This document shows, one piece after another, positions 24,666-34,725 of a stretch of DNA of 64,000 bases (position 1 is its first letter; each line of letters opens with the position of its first letter). Both the position numbers and the translations under genes were made by a program. This DNA comes from Aphanothece hegewaldii CCALA 016 (lineage in GTDB: Bacteria > Cyanobacteriota > Cyanobacteriia > Cyanobacteriales > Microcystaceae): assembly GCF_003007785.1 (NCBI RefSeq), contig NZ_PXOH01000001.1:1-64000 (forward strand), written 5' to 3'. The notes beneath the pieces are model-generated. The model was not told the origin of the DNA. It searched no databases and saw only the letters and a list, made by a program, of their open reading frames with translations.

Positions 24666-27600
24666 ATGTCAAAATCGAGAGCCACTAACATTCCTAGATG
24701 GATTAAACGGACAGGGAGTAAAATCAACACCCTTTGTCGCACATTATTAAATTTTCGCCAGCTAAATTTTCAAGGTCGAAGTAAAACTCATCCAGTTCGA
24801 CTTAAAACCAGAAGACCGAAAGATATTTTAACGGGAATTAGTAGAAATCTATTTTCGAGTAGTAAATACGGAAAAAGACGGCGTTTATGGTCAAAAGGCT
24901 TTATTTTGCCGACCATTACCATGATTTTGATGGTTTTTAGCCTAGTAGTCAGTTCTATTTTAGTCAGAACCGCACAGAACACCCAAGGAACGATAGGAAG
25001 TCGTCAATCACAAGTTTCTTATAATTTAGCCACTCCCGCCGTTGAGCGAGCCAAATCTAAAATCGAGTTTCTCTTTAAACGCGATTCTCGTTTTCCTAAC
25101 GCTATTCCAACCGAAGAATATTTAGAACGATTGATGTGGAATAGACAAAATGATCCAGACGTGGCGTATTATACAAACGATGCGAATGTCTATGAGGATA
25201 TCTATACACTCCCCCAAGAAACTCGTATCGACATTGACAAAGACAATAAACCTGATAACGCTTGGGTTTATGACACAGATATTGACGGAGATGGAGTCAA
25301 TGAAACCGTTGTTTACTCGATTCTGATGAGGAATAGAAGAGATACAACGAATCTTAACAGTCCACTTAATACAAAAGCATCGAAGCAAGTCACGCGAAAT
25401 GGGCCATTAACCCTATTAAACGGAATGAGTATCGCTAACTGTAGTATTCCAGGGGCACAAGGGGAAAAAGTAGAGGGATGGTATGCCATTAATACCGCTA
25501 CAGTACGAAAAAACTTTCAGGTCAACGCTGTAGTCGTCAAAAAAGTAGAAGCCGGAAAAACGTCCGATCTCCGTAACGTTTCTAGTATTGAGTTTCAGCA
25601 AGATCGTCAAATGGACATGGGCAATAAATGGGGCGTTTGGTTTCGCTATGATTTAGAAGCCTATCCAGGACCTGACTTTAACTGGAATGGTGCAATGCAC
25701 ACCGACGGAAATATCATCTGGGGTGATACAAGTGGTGGTACAGGAATTAGTACATTTTTGATTAGTTCACCAAATTCCTGTTTATACACAGAAGACGCAT
25801 CTGAGATCACCGTCGCGCAAAATGAAACAAAACAAGGACAAATTACCTTTCAAGGTCAAATAATGACGGGAAATCCGACTCCTGATAACTTTGAGGGAAA
25901 ATCGGAAATCGATCTTTATCCTGGTGCGGGAGTAGCCCCATCTGGAAGTTATAAAGCAGTTGGACTAAACAAAAGCACCGACTCAGTAAAAGATAGTCTT
26001 CAAACAGGCTCACCTTATCAGTTTAGCCTCGATCCGATCACCGTTTTTACAGAAGATCGTTCCGTCTCTCGCTACACGGCTGATCCAACAAACGCATCAG
26101 TTCGATCGTCAAGCTGGACAGGAAGCTCAACTTACCTAGACCATCGTATGCGGAACAAACTGATCAGAAGACCCTATCTTGATGATCTCTATCGTGCCGA
26201 CGATCGCTGGGGACCAAAACCCACTTATAACAATAAAATTAAAGTACCTTCGGCGGCGGCCTATGGTCAAGACATCAGTGGAACCTTTTCAGATGAATTA
26301 ACCAAAGAAGAACCCCCTAGCGCTTTTCCTGATGAAGTCGGTTTAGATGGATACTGGGAACGACGCGCCAGAGTTGAAGGATTACGGTTAATTGTTGGAC
26401 AACGTTTAGAGCTTGGTAATACTTTCGGATGGTTTGGAAATAATGATCCTCTTTATTTGCCAAACAGTACCACTTTAACCAATCTTGATCGGCAACGTCG
26501 TTCCCTCAGAGATAATCTCGCAGCCGTACAATCAACTCTCGTCTATCACTATCAAAACGATAAAGATTTTCCCGTTGCTACTATTGCAACAACCGTTCAC
26601 CCCGGAACAACAAAAACAAGAGATCAAAGTCTGAGTTTTAGAAACTTACCCTACAAGTTCCAAAATACCAATTTTGATGCAGCAGAAATCGATCATGTAA
26701 ATACCGATTTTCTAACTGGAGTTGGGACGAATGGATGGGAATTTAATCCACCAGGCAACGCGGCAGATCAGGCGGCTTTTGCGACTATGATTGAAAGTTC
26801 CACTAATCCTCTAAGAATTGCCCTCAATAATTTAGCTCTTTTTGCAGGTGATTCTCAAGGAGCCTTTCCACCCGTTAAAGAAACTTCGGGGAGTATTATT
26901 CATCCCAATCCAGACTATACGATGTGGGGGAATTTTTCCGAACTCAGAAGAGTTTTGCTCAATGCCAACGGTTCGCCAAAAACTATAACTTATAGTGATT
27001 TGAGTATAGCCGATCGCACCACTGTTCAAACAGCAGCCTCAACGCTCGGACTTCTCGCTTATAACTTAGATAACTTGAAAAAACAGTATGAAGGAATAAC
27101 AAAGGACTCTGTCCTATATAAAATAGATTCAAGTAATTCTAAAATAATAATGAAGGCATTAGCAATCTTTTTTCAACAGTTGGTTGATGGAGATACCACT
27201 AACGGTGAAGTCAATAATTTAATCAGTCCTAAAGTTCCTTTTCCGAAAAATTATGATGCTTCAAAAGATGCAGCCACTTTTTATGGTCAATTCACGCCAG
27301 ACCAATACATTGAAGCTTTTCAAAAGATGCCTTCATTTATAGCTTTAAAAACTTTACAACAAGAAGATGCAGATAAGTTGTTGGCTAGATCTCGTCTGCT
27401 TGCAACATATATTCAAGTAGAACGCGATCGCACACTTGGCTTTCAAAAAGGGTATATGGCTTCTCCTACTCTACTCGCAGCGAAAACTAACAAGACCTCT
27501 TGGGAAACCACTTTTACCAACTCTACAGATGATGGAAATGGTAAGTCAATCGTAAATCCTAAGCTTGTTGTTAATAGCACCAATATTAATGGTGTTGTTC

Positions 27601-29567
27601 TAAGTGATCCTCCTTTGAATATTATTTCCTCTGTTGGTAATGGACTAAACACCGCAGCAATAACAGGTACCACTCCTAATCAACAAGAAACATTTAACAC
27701 AGTCTGTGACCCAGAAATATTTAACACGAAGCCTGATGGGACTAAGCTTTCCCTCTCAGATATCGATTTAGCTGGGCTATCAGTTGCTTTCTGTTCTAAA
27801 GCTATTACTCCTAAATATCCATCTTTGTACTTTATTTTCCCCAGATACAACCATAATTACTTAGGGTTCTTAGGAAATGATACAACAGAAAATGCCTTTG
27901 GGATTGGCGACAATCAGCCAAAGACAGGGGCTACAGGAGCTAACGGAGTGCCGGAAGAGTATATTGATGACGCTTATCTCGCTCTTGATCGTCCTTTAAC
28001 TCGCACATTCAACATCTTAAGCGATACGAAAAATAATACGACAGATGCAGCAGGAGCCGATAATATTGATGATCTCGATAGCCTAGCCAAAATTGCACTT
28101 CAACCAAAAGCTTTAGATGGAACTTTATCTAACTGGAAACTACCAAGAAATATCAGTACAACTGACCCTAGCCCAACGGGAACCAGTAGCGATCGAGTAA
28201 ACAAAATTGAGTTTTATCCGAATAATGTTAAAACTTTTGCTCGTATACCTTTCCTCGATACTGCATTTTATGATGGTCGTCAGTTAATGCAGGTTCGCGC
28301 TCTTAATGTCGATTTAAAAATGTTGAATAATAATTCAATTGGGACAGATACTTGGCTAACGAAAAGCGGTATTATTTATGCTTTCCGAGAAGATGCAGTA
28401 CGTGAAGATGGCATTGCTCGTCCTGCTGGTGCGACTTTTGACAATTGTAATACCGAAACTGAAGTATTTAGCAGTAGTTGTCGGATGAAAGTAAATACAA
28501 CAATATCACAAGATCCGCCCAACAACTCGACTACAGGAGTCAGCATTAAACCCGTTGATTACTATGCAGATCCGGCGCGTCGTCTCCATAGTTTCCGCCT
28601 AATCAATGGCTCAGATGTCAGTCGCACTGGCACTAAAATGGGTGTGTCTTTTATTAGTGATAATCCAGTCTATATTCAAGGAAATCTAAATCTTCACCAA
28701 ACTAGCGGAGGAGCGCGCCTCGAAGAATTTACCCAAAAACTCACTTCTAACTGGGACAACTTTTATTCCCGAGACACTCTAGATACCAAATTTGCCAAAG
28801 AAGCAAACGATCGATGGCGACCAGTAGAAATTCTGGGAGATGCTTTAACCGTTCTCTCTAATAGCTTCTGTGATGGAACCGTAGAAGATGGATTCAGAAA
28901 TGATAATGGGTCTTGTCCTTCAGGAACATCATCATACCGCAATAGTACCCTAGCCAAAAATGGCTTAACAACATGGCAACGCGAAAATCTAAAAGCAGCC
29001 GCAGATTCTTTAGATGCGCCAATACGCATTGATCGCAACGCCCAAATCGTGAAAAGTGATGGAACAGTTTTCACCGATTATCGAACTCTAGGTGATGACA
29101 AAACCCTTAATACAGTTGATCCTAATGAAGATATACGAACGAACGCCATCTTTATTAGTGGTTTAGTGCCTTCTCGTGCCAAGCAGTCTTATGGAGGATT
29201 ACATAACTTCCCGCGCTATATCGAAAATTGGAGCGGTGAACCTCTTAATATTCTAGGTGCTTTTATCCAATTAAACTTTAGTACTTATGCGACTGGCCCT
29301 TGGGATCAAGAAGCTTGGGAACCTGGACAAAATCCTACAACAGGTGAAACCATCAGGTTTTATAGTCCGCCTAATCGTCGTTGGGGTTACGATGTCGCCT
29401 TGCAGTACAATCCTCCAGGTCCAGTAGCTGCTCGCTTTATTAGTGTTGGTAGTCCTCGCAACGAATTCTATCAACAATTAGCCGCCGATGATCCTTATAC
29501 CAAACAGTTACGCTGTGCAACCGTTAACGGAGTAAAAATAGACACCAAAGCTACAGATTGTAACTAA
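24666..29567 (+). CDS. hpsA: HpsA family protein (hormogonium polysaccharide biosynthesis protein A type)
   Basis: 1633 residues. A basic N-terminal 75 residues precede one membrane span (about 76-98, FILPTITMILMVFSLVVSS), then QSQVSYNLATPAVERAKSKIEF and a very large extracytoplasmic part. It contains DIDGDGVNETVVYSI (Ca-binding-like), LEAYPGPDFNWNGAMHTDGN and, near the end, FPRYIENWSGEPLNILGAFI. This is the signature of HpsA, which in filamentous cyanobacteria is needed for polysaccharide secretion during gliding. It behaves like a giant pilin-like or scaffold protein. Three prepilin genes follow on the same strand. Preceded by a CRP-type operator. Function is by family only. Confidence 0.85.
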   Translation: MSKSRATNIPRWIKRTGSKINTLCRTLLNFRQLNFQGRSKTHPVRLKTRRPKDILTGISRNLFSSSKYGKRRRLWSKGFILPTITMILMVFSLVVSSILVRTAQNTQGTIGSRQSQVSYNLATPAVERAKSKIEFLFKRDSRFPNAIPTEEYLERLMWNRQNDPDVAYYTNDANVYEDIYTLPQETRIDIDKDNKPDNAWVYDTDIDGDGVNETVVYSILMRNRRDTTNLNSPLNTKASKQVTRNGPLTLLNGMSIANCSIPGAQGEKVEGWYAINTATVRKNFQVNAVVVKKVEAGKTSDLRNVSSIEFQQDRQMDMGNKWGVWFRYDLEAYPGPDFNWNGAMHTDGNIIWGDTSGGTGISTFLISSPNSCLYTEDASEITVAQNETKQGQITFQGQIMTGNPTPDNFEGKSEIDLYPGAGVAPSGSYKAVGLNKSTDSVKDSLQTGSPYQFSLDPITVFTEDRSVSRYTADPTNASVRSSSWTGSSTYLDHRMRNKLIRRPYLDDLYRADDRWGPKPTYNNKIKVPSAAAYGQDISGTFSDELTKEEPPSAFPDEVGLDGYWERRARVEGLRLIVGQRLELGNTFGWFGNNDPLYLPNSTTLTNLDRQRRSLRDNLAAVQSTLVYHYQNDKDFPVATIATTVHPGTTKTRDQSLSFRNLPYKFQNTNFDAAEIDHVNTDFLTGVGTNGWEFNPPGNAADQAAFATMIESSTNPLRIALNNLALFAGDSQGAFPPVKETSGSIIHPNPDYTMWGNFSELRRVLLNANGSPKTITYSDLSIADRTTVQTAASTLGLLAYNLDNLKKQYEGITKDSVLYKIDSSNSKIIMKALAIFFQQLVDGDTTNGEVNNLISPKVPFPKNYDASKDAATFYGQFTPDQYIEAFQKMPSFIALKTLQQEDADKLLARSRLLATYIQVERDRTLGFQKGYMASPTLLAAKTNKTSWETTFTNSTDDGNGKSIVNPKLVVNSTNINGVVLSDPPLNIISSVGNGLNTAAITGTTPNQQETFNTVCDPEIFNTKPDGTKLSLSDIDLAGLSVAFCSKAITPKYPSLYFIFPRYNHNYLGFLGNDTTENAFGIGDNQPKTGATGANGVPEEYIDDAYLALDRPLTRTFNILSDTKNNTTDAAGADNIDDLDSLAKIALQPKALDGTLSNWKLPRNISTTDPSPTGTSSDRVNKIEFYPNNVKTFARIPFLDTAFYDGRQLMQVRALNVDLKMLNNNSIGTDTWLTKSGIIYAFREDAVREDGIARPAGATFDNCNTETEVFSSSCRMKVNTTISQDPPNNSTTGVSIKPVDYYADPARRLHSFRLINGSDVSRTGTKMGVSFISDNPVYIQGNLNLHQTSGGARLEEFTQKLTSNWDNFYSRDTLDTKFAKEANDRWRPVEILGDALTVLSNSFCDGTVEDGFRNDNGSCPSGTSSYRNSTLAKNGLTTWQRENLKAAADSLDAPIRIDRNAQIVKSDGTVFTDYRTLGDDKTLNTVDPNEDIRTNAIFISGLVPSRAKQSYGGLHNFPRYIENWSGEPLNILGAFIQLNFSTYATGPWDQEAWEPGQNPTTGETIRFYSPPNRRWGYDVALQYNPPGPVAARFISVGSPRNEFYQQLAADDPYTKQLRCATVNGVKIDTKATDCN

Positions 29568-29576
29568 AGGAAAACC

Positions 29577-29597
29577 TCCCCCAATCAAACCGGGGGA
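29577..29597 (+). terminator. Short GC hairpin after hpsA
   Basis: TCCCCC pairs with GGGGGA around a 9-base loop, 10 bases after the hpsA stop and before the first prepilin gene. There is no strong T-run after it. It may be a partial terminator or an mRNA end-stabiliser that lets the large first gene and the small pilins be expressed at different levels. Confidence 0.45.
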
Positions 29598-29643
29598 ATT
29601 TCCTATTTATCTTTAATTAAATATTTTTAAAAAGTAACTGACT

Positions 29644-30294
29644 ATGCCCAAATTAAATGACTATTACCGATTATTTAAAACTTCTGATCAAGGTTTTTCC
29701 ATGATTGAAGTGATGGTTGGTTTTACGATCGCTTCTGCTGTACTAGCTGCAATGGCTCCCGTACTTCTCATTGCCATGAGTACACGTGTACAGAACTATC
29801 GAGCCGAACAAGCGATGCAACTAGCCCAAAGTGAAATTAACCGTGTTCAAACATTAATGACCCAAGGAGTACAACAAACTCAAGAAGGTAAAATCCCACC
29901 AGCAGCAGGAAACGGAGTAAAAGTTGCTCAAGTTGGTCCCCCAACTTCTTTAGTAACTGATCCAAATGCTTTAGACTCTCCAAGTAAAGCCTTAGCCGTC
30001 GATAATGACAACGATAGCAAGCCCGAATTTATAGTTCAAATGTTCCGAGACAACGGAGTAAGATTTACTTCTGGTAGTGCTGAAGGTGATTTAGCGATCT
30101 TTCAAATGGGTATTAGAGTTTATGCAGGTGTCGCTAAAGATAATCTAGGCTCTTTGCAAACTGAAACAGCTTCTCTGGGTTTGTCTAAAGGACCTGGAGA
30201 ACAGAAAATTAAACCCTTAGCTGTTCTCTATACAGAAGTTAGCCGTAGTGATTTACAACTATCCTTACAAAGATACAAAAAATACTTAGATTAA
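29644..30294 (+). CDS. hpsB: Prepilin-like protein, HpsB type
   Basis: 216 residues. A type IV prepilin signal, DQG|FSMIEVMVGFTIAS (cleavage after Gly at about 17), leads into a hydrophobic helix with the conserved Glu at +5. The remaining globular part ends with VLYTEVSRSDLQLSLQRYKKYLD. It is the first of three prepilins after hpsA, the order of the hps locus. It probably assembles with the others into a pseudopilus tied to polysaccharide secretion. The gene name rests on position. Confidence 0.72.
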   Translation: MPKLNDYYRLFKTSDQGFSMIEVMVGFTIASAVLAAMAPVLLIAMSTRVQNYRAEQAMQLAQSEINRVQTLMTQGVQQTQEGKIPPAAGNGVKVAQVGPPTSLVTDPNALDSPSKALAVDNDNDSKPEFIVQMFRDNGVRFTSGSAEGDLAIFQMGIRVYAGVAKDNLGSLQTETASLGLSKGPGEQKIKPLAVLYTEVSRSDLQLSLQRYKKYLD

Positions 30295-30302
30295 GGCAAA
30301 TA

Positions 30303-31349
30303 GTGATGTTTTATAAAAAAATATTGACAAAAAAAGCTAAACGTGCATTAGGATTTAGTCTGACTGAAATGTTGGTCGTCCTTGCTATCTCATCAATTTT
30401 GGTTTCTACTTTGCTGTACGTCATGGTGGATCTAATGAGTTCCAGTCAATCTGATCAAGCTCGTAACAGTACAAATGAAGAGATGAAACAAGCCTTAAAC
30501 TATATGGCTACTGAGATGCGCGAGGCTGTTTATGTCTACACAGGTAAGGAGTTAGAACAAACCCGCACGGTAGATACTAGCACTTTAAACCCGGTGAAAA
30601 ACTTTTTACCCAACTTTGGGACTAATACTCGTCCGATCGTTGCCTTTTGGAAAGTTGAAATCGTCCCCTATAGTGGTTCTACTAATACTCTTCCTGCTGA
30701 TTGTACTTCTTTTACTGGAGGCAAGGTCAATGAATGTAAAACAATCAGAATTGAACAGCGTACCTACACTTTAGTCGTTTATCTTCAGTCTACGGATAAC
30801 TCTAATAATAAATGGAAAGGTGACTCTCGGATTATGCGCTACCAACTCCGTAAATACAGTAATCCGACAACTTTAACGGTGACAACAGGTTATGTAGATC
30901 CCCAAGTTAATAGTACTTTTCAACAATGGCCATACGATATTGATTCAGTCTCTGCACAAGCATCATTACCAACTACTGACAGTACGAATCTCACCACTTT
31001 AGTTGATTTTGTCGCTTCCCCAACTTTTGTTAATTCATCAACCACCACTAACGACGATTTTAACTGTCCCATAACCCAAGAAAACGGTCAGTTTATTTAT
31101 CAACCCTCACCCTACGGACCGGAACCAACTGGAACAAGTACAGTATATAAACCCACTAATGCTCGAAGCTTTTTTGCTTGTGTAAGAGATTCTAGTATCA
31201 CTACGGTTGAAGGATTTAATCAAGATGTACTATTGTTTTTAATCGGCAACGCAAAAGGTAAACCAAGTGTTGATAAAGATCAAATGTTAGGAACGCTTCA
31301 AGTTCAATCGATTAGTCGGGGTGTTGTCAGAAAAACCGTTCCAGATTAA
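30303..31349 (+). CDS. hpsC: Prepilin-like protein, HpsC type (PulJ-like)
   Basis: 348 residues. The prepilin signal is ALG|FSLTEMLVVLAISSILV, with the Glu at +5. It is longer than the other two, like a minor pseudopilin of the PulJ/GspJ kind. The gene starts with GTG directly before an ATG (GTGATG at 30303/30306); AAGG upstream fits either. The spacing to its neighbours (8 and 12 bases) indicates an operon. Confidence 0.72.
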   Translation: MMFYKKILTKKAKRALGFSLTEMLVVLAISSILVSTLLYVMVDLMSSSQSDQARNSTNEEMKQALNYMATEMREAVYVYTGKELEQTRTVDTSTLNPVKNFLPNFGTNTRPIVAFWKVEIVPYSGSTNTLPADCTSFTGGKVNECKTIRIEQRTYTLVVYLQSTDNSNNKWKGDSRIMRYQLRKYSNPTTLTVTTGYVDPQVNSTFQQWPYDIDSVSAQASLPTTDSTNLTTLVDFVASPTFVNSSTTTNDDFNCPITQENGQFIYQPSPYGPEPTGTSTVYKPTNARSFFACVRDSSITTVEGFNQDVLLFLIGNAKGKPSVDKDQMLGTLQVQSISRGVVRKTVPD

Positions 31350-31361
31350 AGGAAAAAAAAT

Positions 31362-31928
31362 ATGAAAAAATATCAGCGATCGCGCCACTTTGACAAAGGT
31401 TTCACCCTAGTTGAATTGCTAGTCACCGTTATGATTATGGGAATACTAGCGGTTGTAGCTATGCCCAATTGGTTTAAATATATTAATGAACAAAGACTTA
31501 ATGAAGCGACTGATGCTACCGAAACTCTGCTCCGAAACGCCCAAAATCGCGCTAAACAAGAAGCACAGAATTTTCGGGTAGATTTCCGCGTTAGTAACAA
31601 CATTCCTCAAGCGAGTATGTATCGTACAGATAGCAGCGCGAGTAGCTGTTGGACGTATTTGGATAGCTTAGGCAATAAAAAAAGTCCTAGGGATGATTGC
31701 CTAAATCTTTCAGAAGCTAATCAGATAACCTTATCACTCATTCAAGGTAATAGCATTACTTTTAGTAATGATGGAAGTATTGCACCCAATAGCCCTCTTC
31801 AACCCAATGAAAACGTCACTCTAACAATTCCAAATTTATCTAATACTCCTTACAGATGTGTCAGAATCAAAACCATTTTAGGTTCTATGGATAAAGGAAA
31901 AGATAGCACCGAATGCCAGCAAAGTTAG
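31362..31928 (+). CDS. Prepilin-like protein, GspH/FimT type
   Basis: 188 residues. The prepilin signal is DKG|FTLVELLVTVMIMGILAVVAMPN, followed by RLNEATDATETLLRNAQNRAKQEAQNFRV, which matches GspH/FimT minor pseudopilins. GGAAAAAAAAT precedes the ATG. Last gene of the hps-like operon; a palindromic repeat follows before the convergent miaA. Confidence 0.78.
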   Translation: MKKYQRSRHFDKGFTLVELLVTVMIMGILAVVAMPNWFKYINEQRLNEATDATETLLRNAQNRAKQEAQNFRVDFRVSNNIPQASMYRTDSSASSCWTYLDSLGNKKSPRDDCLNLSEANQITLSLIQGNSITFSNDGSIAPNSPLQPNENVTLTIPNLSNTPYRCVRIKTILGSMDKGKDSTECQQS

Positions 31929-31999
31929 CTTGATTTAACGTTAATTTGGGGATATTTTCTCTAAATTTGGTATAAAATTGGCTACGCCATAAATACCAT

Positions 32000-32058
32000 G
32001 TAGAGACGAGATATATCGCGTCTGTAGGATTTATATACAAGGTTTGGTCACCAAACCT
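32000..32058. repeat. Dispersed palindromic repeats between convergent genes
   Basis: A degenerate copy of the TAGAGACG...CGTCTCTA palindrome lies at about 32000-32026. A nearly perfect 19-base palindrome, AGGTTTGGTCACCAAACCT, lies at 32040-32058. They lie between the stops of the prepilin gene (31928) and miaA (32066) and could end transcription from both sides. The second one recurs at 35666-35684. Confidence 0.6.
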
Positions 32059-32065
32059 CTATTTT

Positions 32066-32995
32066 CTATTGTTCCTCAAATGTTTGAGAAATATCTGCTA
32101 AAAAATCTTGAATTCTTTGCCAAACTTGCTCGAATAAATCATTAGAATTGATATCAAACCATTCAATTTCAGGATAGGCTCTAAACCATGTTCTCTGACG
32201 TTTAGCAAATTGGCGAGTATGTAGTATCGTTAGTTCTTTCGCTTCAATTAACGATATTTCATTTTGTAAATATTGCTTTACTTCTGCATAACCTAATGTA
32301 TCTAATAACGATAAATCCCATCCATATTTTTTACCTATATATTCCACTTCTTCAATAAGTCCAAGTTCGATCATTTTTTCGGTTCTAAATTCAATTCTTT
32401 TTTGTAAATGTTCAGGATCGCATTCTAAACCAATTTGCAAAATCGGATAATTAGGAGGATATTCTCCTTGTTGCTCAGAAATCGTTTTCCCTGTAACATA
32501 ATAAACTTCTAAGGCTCTTAGGGTTCTAATTTGATCATTTGGATGAATTTTTTTTGTAGCAATGGGATCAACTTGAGATAAAAAAGCATAAAGTTGATTT
32601 TGTCCTAAAGTTTGTAATTGCGATCGCAACTCTTCATTAGGCGAAACTCTCGGTATTTTTAATCCTTTTGTAATCGATTTTATATATAATCCTGTACCTC
32701 CAACTAATAGTAAAGGTAATTTATTTAACTGAGGAGAATTAATTAAGTATTGAGATTTTTCTTGATAATCAGCTAAAGTTAATGTTTCCGTCGGATGACA
32801 AATATCAATTAAATAATGAGGGACTAATTGTTGTTCTTCTTTGGATGGTTTAGCCGTACCAATATCAAATTCCTGATAAACTAGACGAGAATCTGCACTT
32901 AAAATAACTGTATTTAATTTCTGTGCTAATTCTATCGCTAATCCCGATTTTCCTGTAGCAGTTGCCCCGCAAATAACAATTAAAATAGGTAACAT
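32066..32995 (-). CDS. miaA: tRNA dimethylallyltransferase
   Basis: About 309 residues. It adds a dimethylallyl group to A37 of tRNAs that read UNN codons. The P-loop VICGATATGKSGLA, the ILSADSRLVYQEFDIGTAKPS block, GGTGLYIKSI and the C-terminal TILHTRQFAKRQRTWFR are all present. I choose ATG 32995 (MLPILIVICGATATGKS) because MiaA proteins start just before the P-loop; an upstream ATG at 33037 would add 14 residues without homology. No clear ribosome binding site for either. Confidence 0.93.
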   Translation of the reverse strand: MLPILIVICGATATGKSGLAIELAQKLNTVILSADSRLVYQEFDIGTAKPSKEEQQLVPHYLIDICHPTETLTLADYQEKSQYLINSPQLNKLPLLLVGGTGLYIKSITKGLKIPRVSPNEELRSQLQTLGQNQLYAFLSQVDPIATKKIHPNDQIRTLRALEVYYVTGKTISEQQGEYPPNYPILQIGLECDPEHLQKRIEFRTEKMIELGLIEEVEYIGKKYGWDLSLLDTLGYAEVKQYLQNEISLIEAKELTILHTRQFAKRQRTWFRAYPEIEWFDINSNDLFEQVWQRIQDFLADISQTFEEQ

Positions 32996-33042
32996 AAATA
33001 TTCTAAATATATCATTTCTCAAATTAATTAAATACACTTTTT

Positions 33043-33117
33043 GGGTTGGGATACCAAACCCCTACAAATTATACTATTTTTCAAAAATTGTAGAGACGCG
33101 CCATGGCGCGTCTCTAC
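33043..33117. repeat. Palindromic repeats, including a perfect 28-base palindrome
   Basis: At 33090-33117 lies a perfect 28-base palindrome, GTAGAGACGCGCC then ATGGCGCGTCTCTAC, of the kind often dispersed in cyanobacterial genomes. At 33043-33061 there is a degenerate form of the GGGTTTGG/CCAAACCC repeat followed by CCTACA. Both lie between miaA and the histidine kinase gene on the same strand. Confidence 0.75.
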
Positions 33118-33198
33118 CTGCATGAATGATTGAAAAATGATATTAAACAAATTAATCAAATTATAATTATAATTCTTTTTTAAGATATTTTAAATTTT

Positions 33199-34611
33199 TT
33201 ATTTAATTTCATAAGGGAAAATAATCGAAAAAATACTACCTTGATTCAATTTAGAATAAATCGAAACTGTACCCCCCATTCCTTCAACAAAAGTTTTAAC
33301 AATCGAAAGACCTAAACCACTACCACCGGTTGTACGACTCCGAACTTCATCTACTCGATAAAACCGCTCAAAAATCCTGACTTGCTGTTGTAAAGGAATC
33401 CCCATACCTTGATCGCAAACTTGAATAATAATTTGCTCTTTTTCGTGTAGTAAACGTAGAGTAATTGGTGTATCAGGTTCAGAATATTTGATGGCATTAT
33501 CAATTAAATTGATTAAAACTTGTTTGAGGCGATTTTCATCAACTGTAAGCATAATTGTTGCTTCAAGAAGCTCAAGTAAACAAAGACGATCGCTATATTT
33601 TTTAGTCATCTCAACCACTTCAGTTAATAAATTATTGAGATTAACTAAATCCAAATAAAAGTGCATTCTACCACTATCTGCTCTTTCTAAATCGAGTAAA
33701 TCTTGTAAAAGTTGTATCGTGCGATTCGCTTCAGATGTAGCAACTTCGATCGCTTCCCTTTGAGATGGCGTTAAATTATCACCGCGACGCAATAAACTTT
33801 GTAAATATCCAGAAACAATCGTTAAAGGAGTGCGTAACTCATGGGAAACATTACTAACTAATTGTTGTTGCTGATCCCAAGATTGAGAAAGACGAAATAA
33901 CATTTGTTCATAAGTTTGTACCAGTTGTTTGATCTCACTAGGAGCATTTTCTAACTGTATATGAGCATCCTTTAATTTTTCAACAGAAATACTTTGGGTT
34001 ATTTCACTAATTCGATGGAGTGGTTGTAAAGATTTTCTCACATACCATGCGATCGCACCTAACATCACACCAATTGCTAATAAACTAGATAGAATAAGAC
34101 TTTTCGTCAAATCGAGAAACATCGTTTGTTCACTCGTAATATTATGAGCAATATACAATTGTCCATAAAGCTTTTTTTGAGTAATCAAAGGATTAGCAGA
34201 CAATAGCCAATAATTGCCATTAATTTCTTGTAAACTGGGTTGGGGAACAACTTGAGTCAAAAGTGTTAATTTTTTTCCTTTACTATCCATCATCTCAGTT
34301 TGAGATTGAGCGACGATTTGACCCGCCGAATTTTTGACCCATAATAGAGTATTATTATTAGTAAGATTATCAATACTTTTTTGAATTCCTGTTTCTAGCG
34401 ACACCATATCGCTGTAGATTTCTACATCGCGGGGAAAACGGTTAGCAATGACTTCAAGGTTTTGTTTATGAGTTTCAACTAATAAATGTTGGATTTGCCA
34501 ACTCATCCAGGTTACAACACTCCCCAACGCCATTGTAGAAACTGTGGCGACTCCTGCAATTAAACGAACTTGTAAAGAATGAGGATCAATTTTTGGCCAA
34601 AGTTTCACCAT
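33199..34611 (-). CDS. Membrane sensor histidine kinase
   Basis: 470 residues. A membrane span (about 16-38), a periplasmic sensor loop of about 125 residues and a second span (about 170-190) lead to HAMP, HisKA with the phosphorylated His in VSNVSHELRTPLTIVSGYL, and a complete ATPase domain (INLIDNAIKYS, DQGMGIP, FERFYRVDE, GGSGLGLSIV). The protein is complete and looks active. No response regulator is adjacent, so it is an orphan kinase. The signal is unknown. The start at 34611 has no visible ribosome binding site. Confidence 0.9.
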   Translation of the reverse strand: MVKLWPKIDPHSLQVRLIAGVATVSTMALGSVVTWMSWQIQHLLVETHKQNLEVIANRFPRDVEIYSDMVSLETGIQKSIDNLTNNNTLLWVKNSAGQIVAQSQTEMMDSKGKKLTLLTQVVPQPSLQEINGNYWLLSANPLITQKKLYGQLYIAHNITSEQTMFLDLTKSLILSSLLAIGVMLGAIAWYVRKSLQPLHRISEITQSISVEKLKDAHIQLENAPSEIKQLVQTYEQMLFRLSQSWDQQQQLVSNVSHELRTPLTIVSGYLQSLLRRGDNLTPSQREAIEVATSEANRTIQLLQDLLDLERADSGRMHFYLDLVNLNNLLTEVVEMTKKYSDRLCLLELLEATIMLTVDENRLKQVLINLIDNAIKYSEPDTPITLRLLHEKEQIIIQVCDQGMGIPLQQQVRIFERFYRVDEVRSRTTGGSGLGLSIVKTFVEGMGGTVSIYSKLNQGSIFSIIFPYEIK

Positions 34612-34725
34612 AGGAGGAGTGCCAAGAGCTTAAAATTTTACAATTAGAATAATAATATTAATCATTGTGACGAATTAATCTAATTTTTAGATGATAGCTT
34701 CTTAAATTCTTGCTGAGAAAAAACT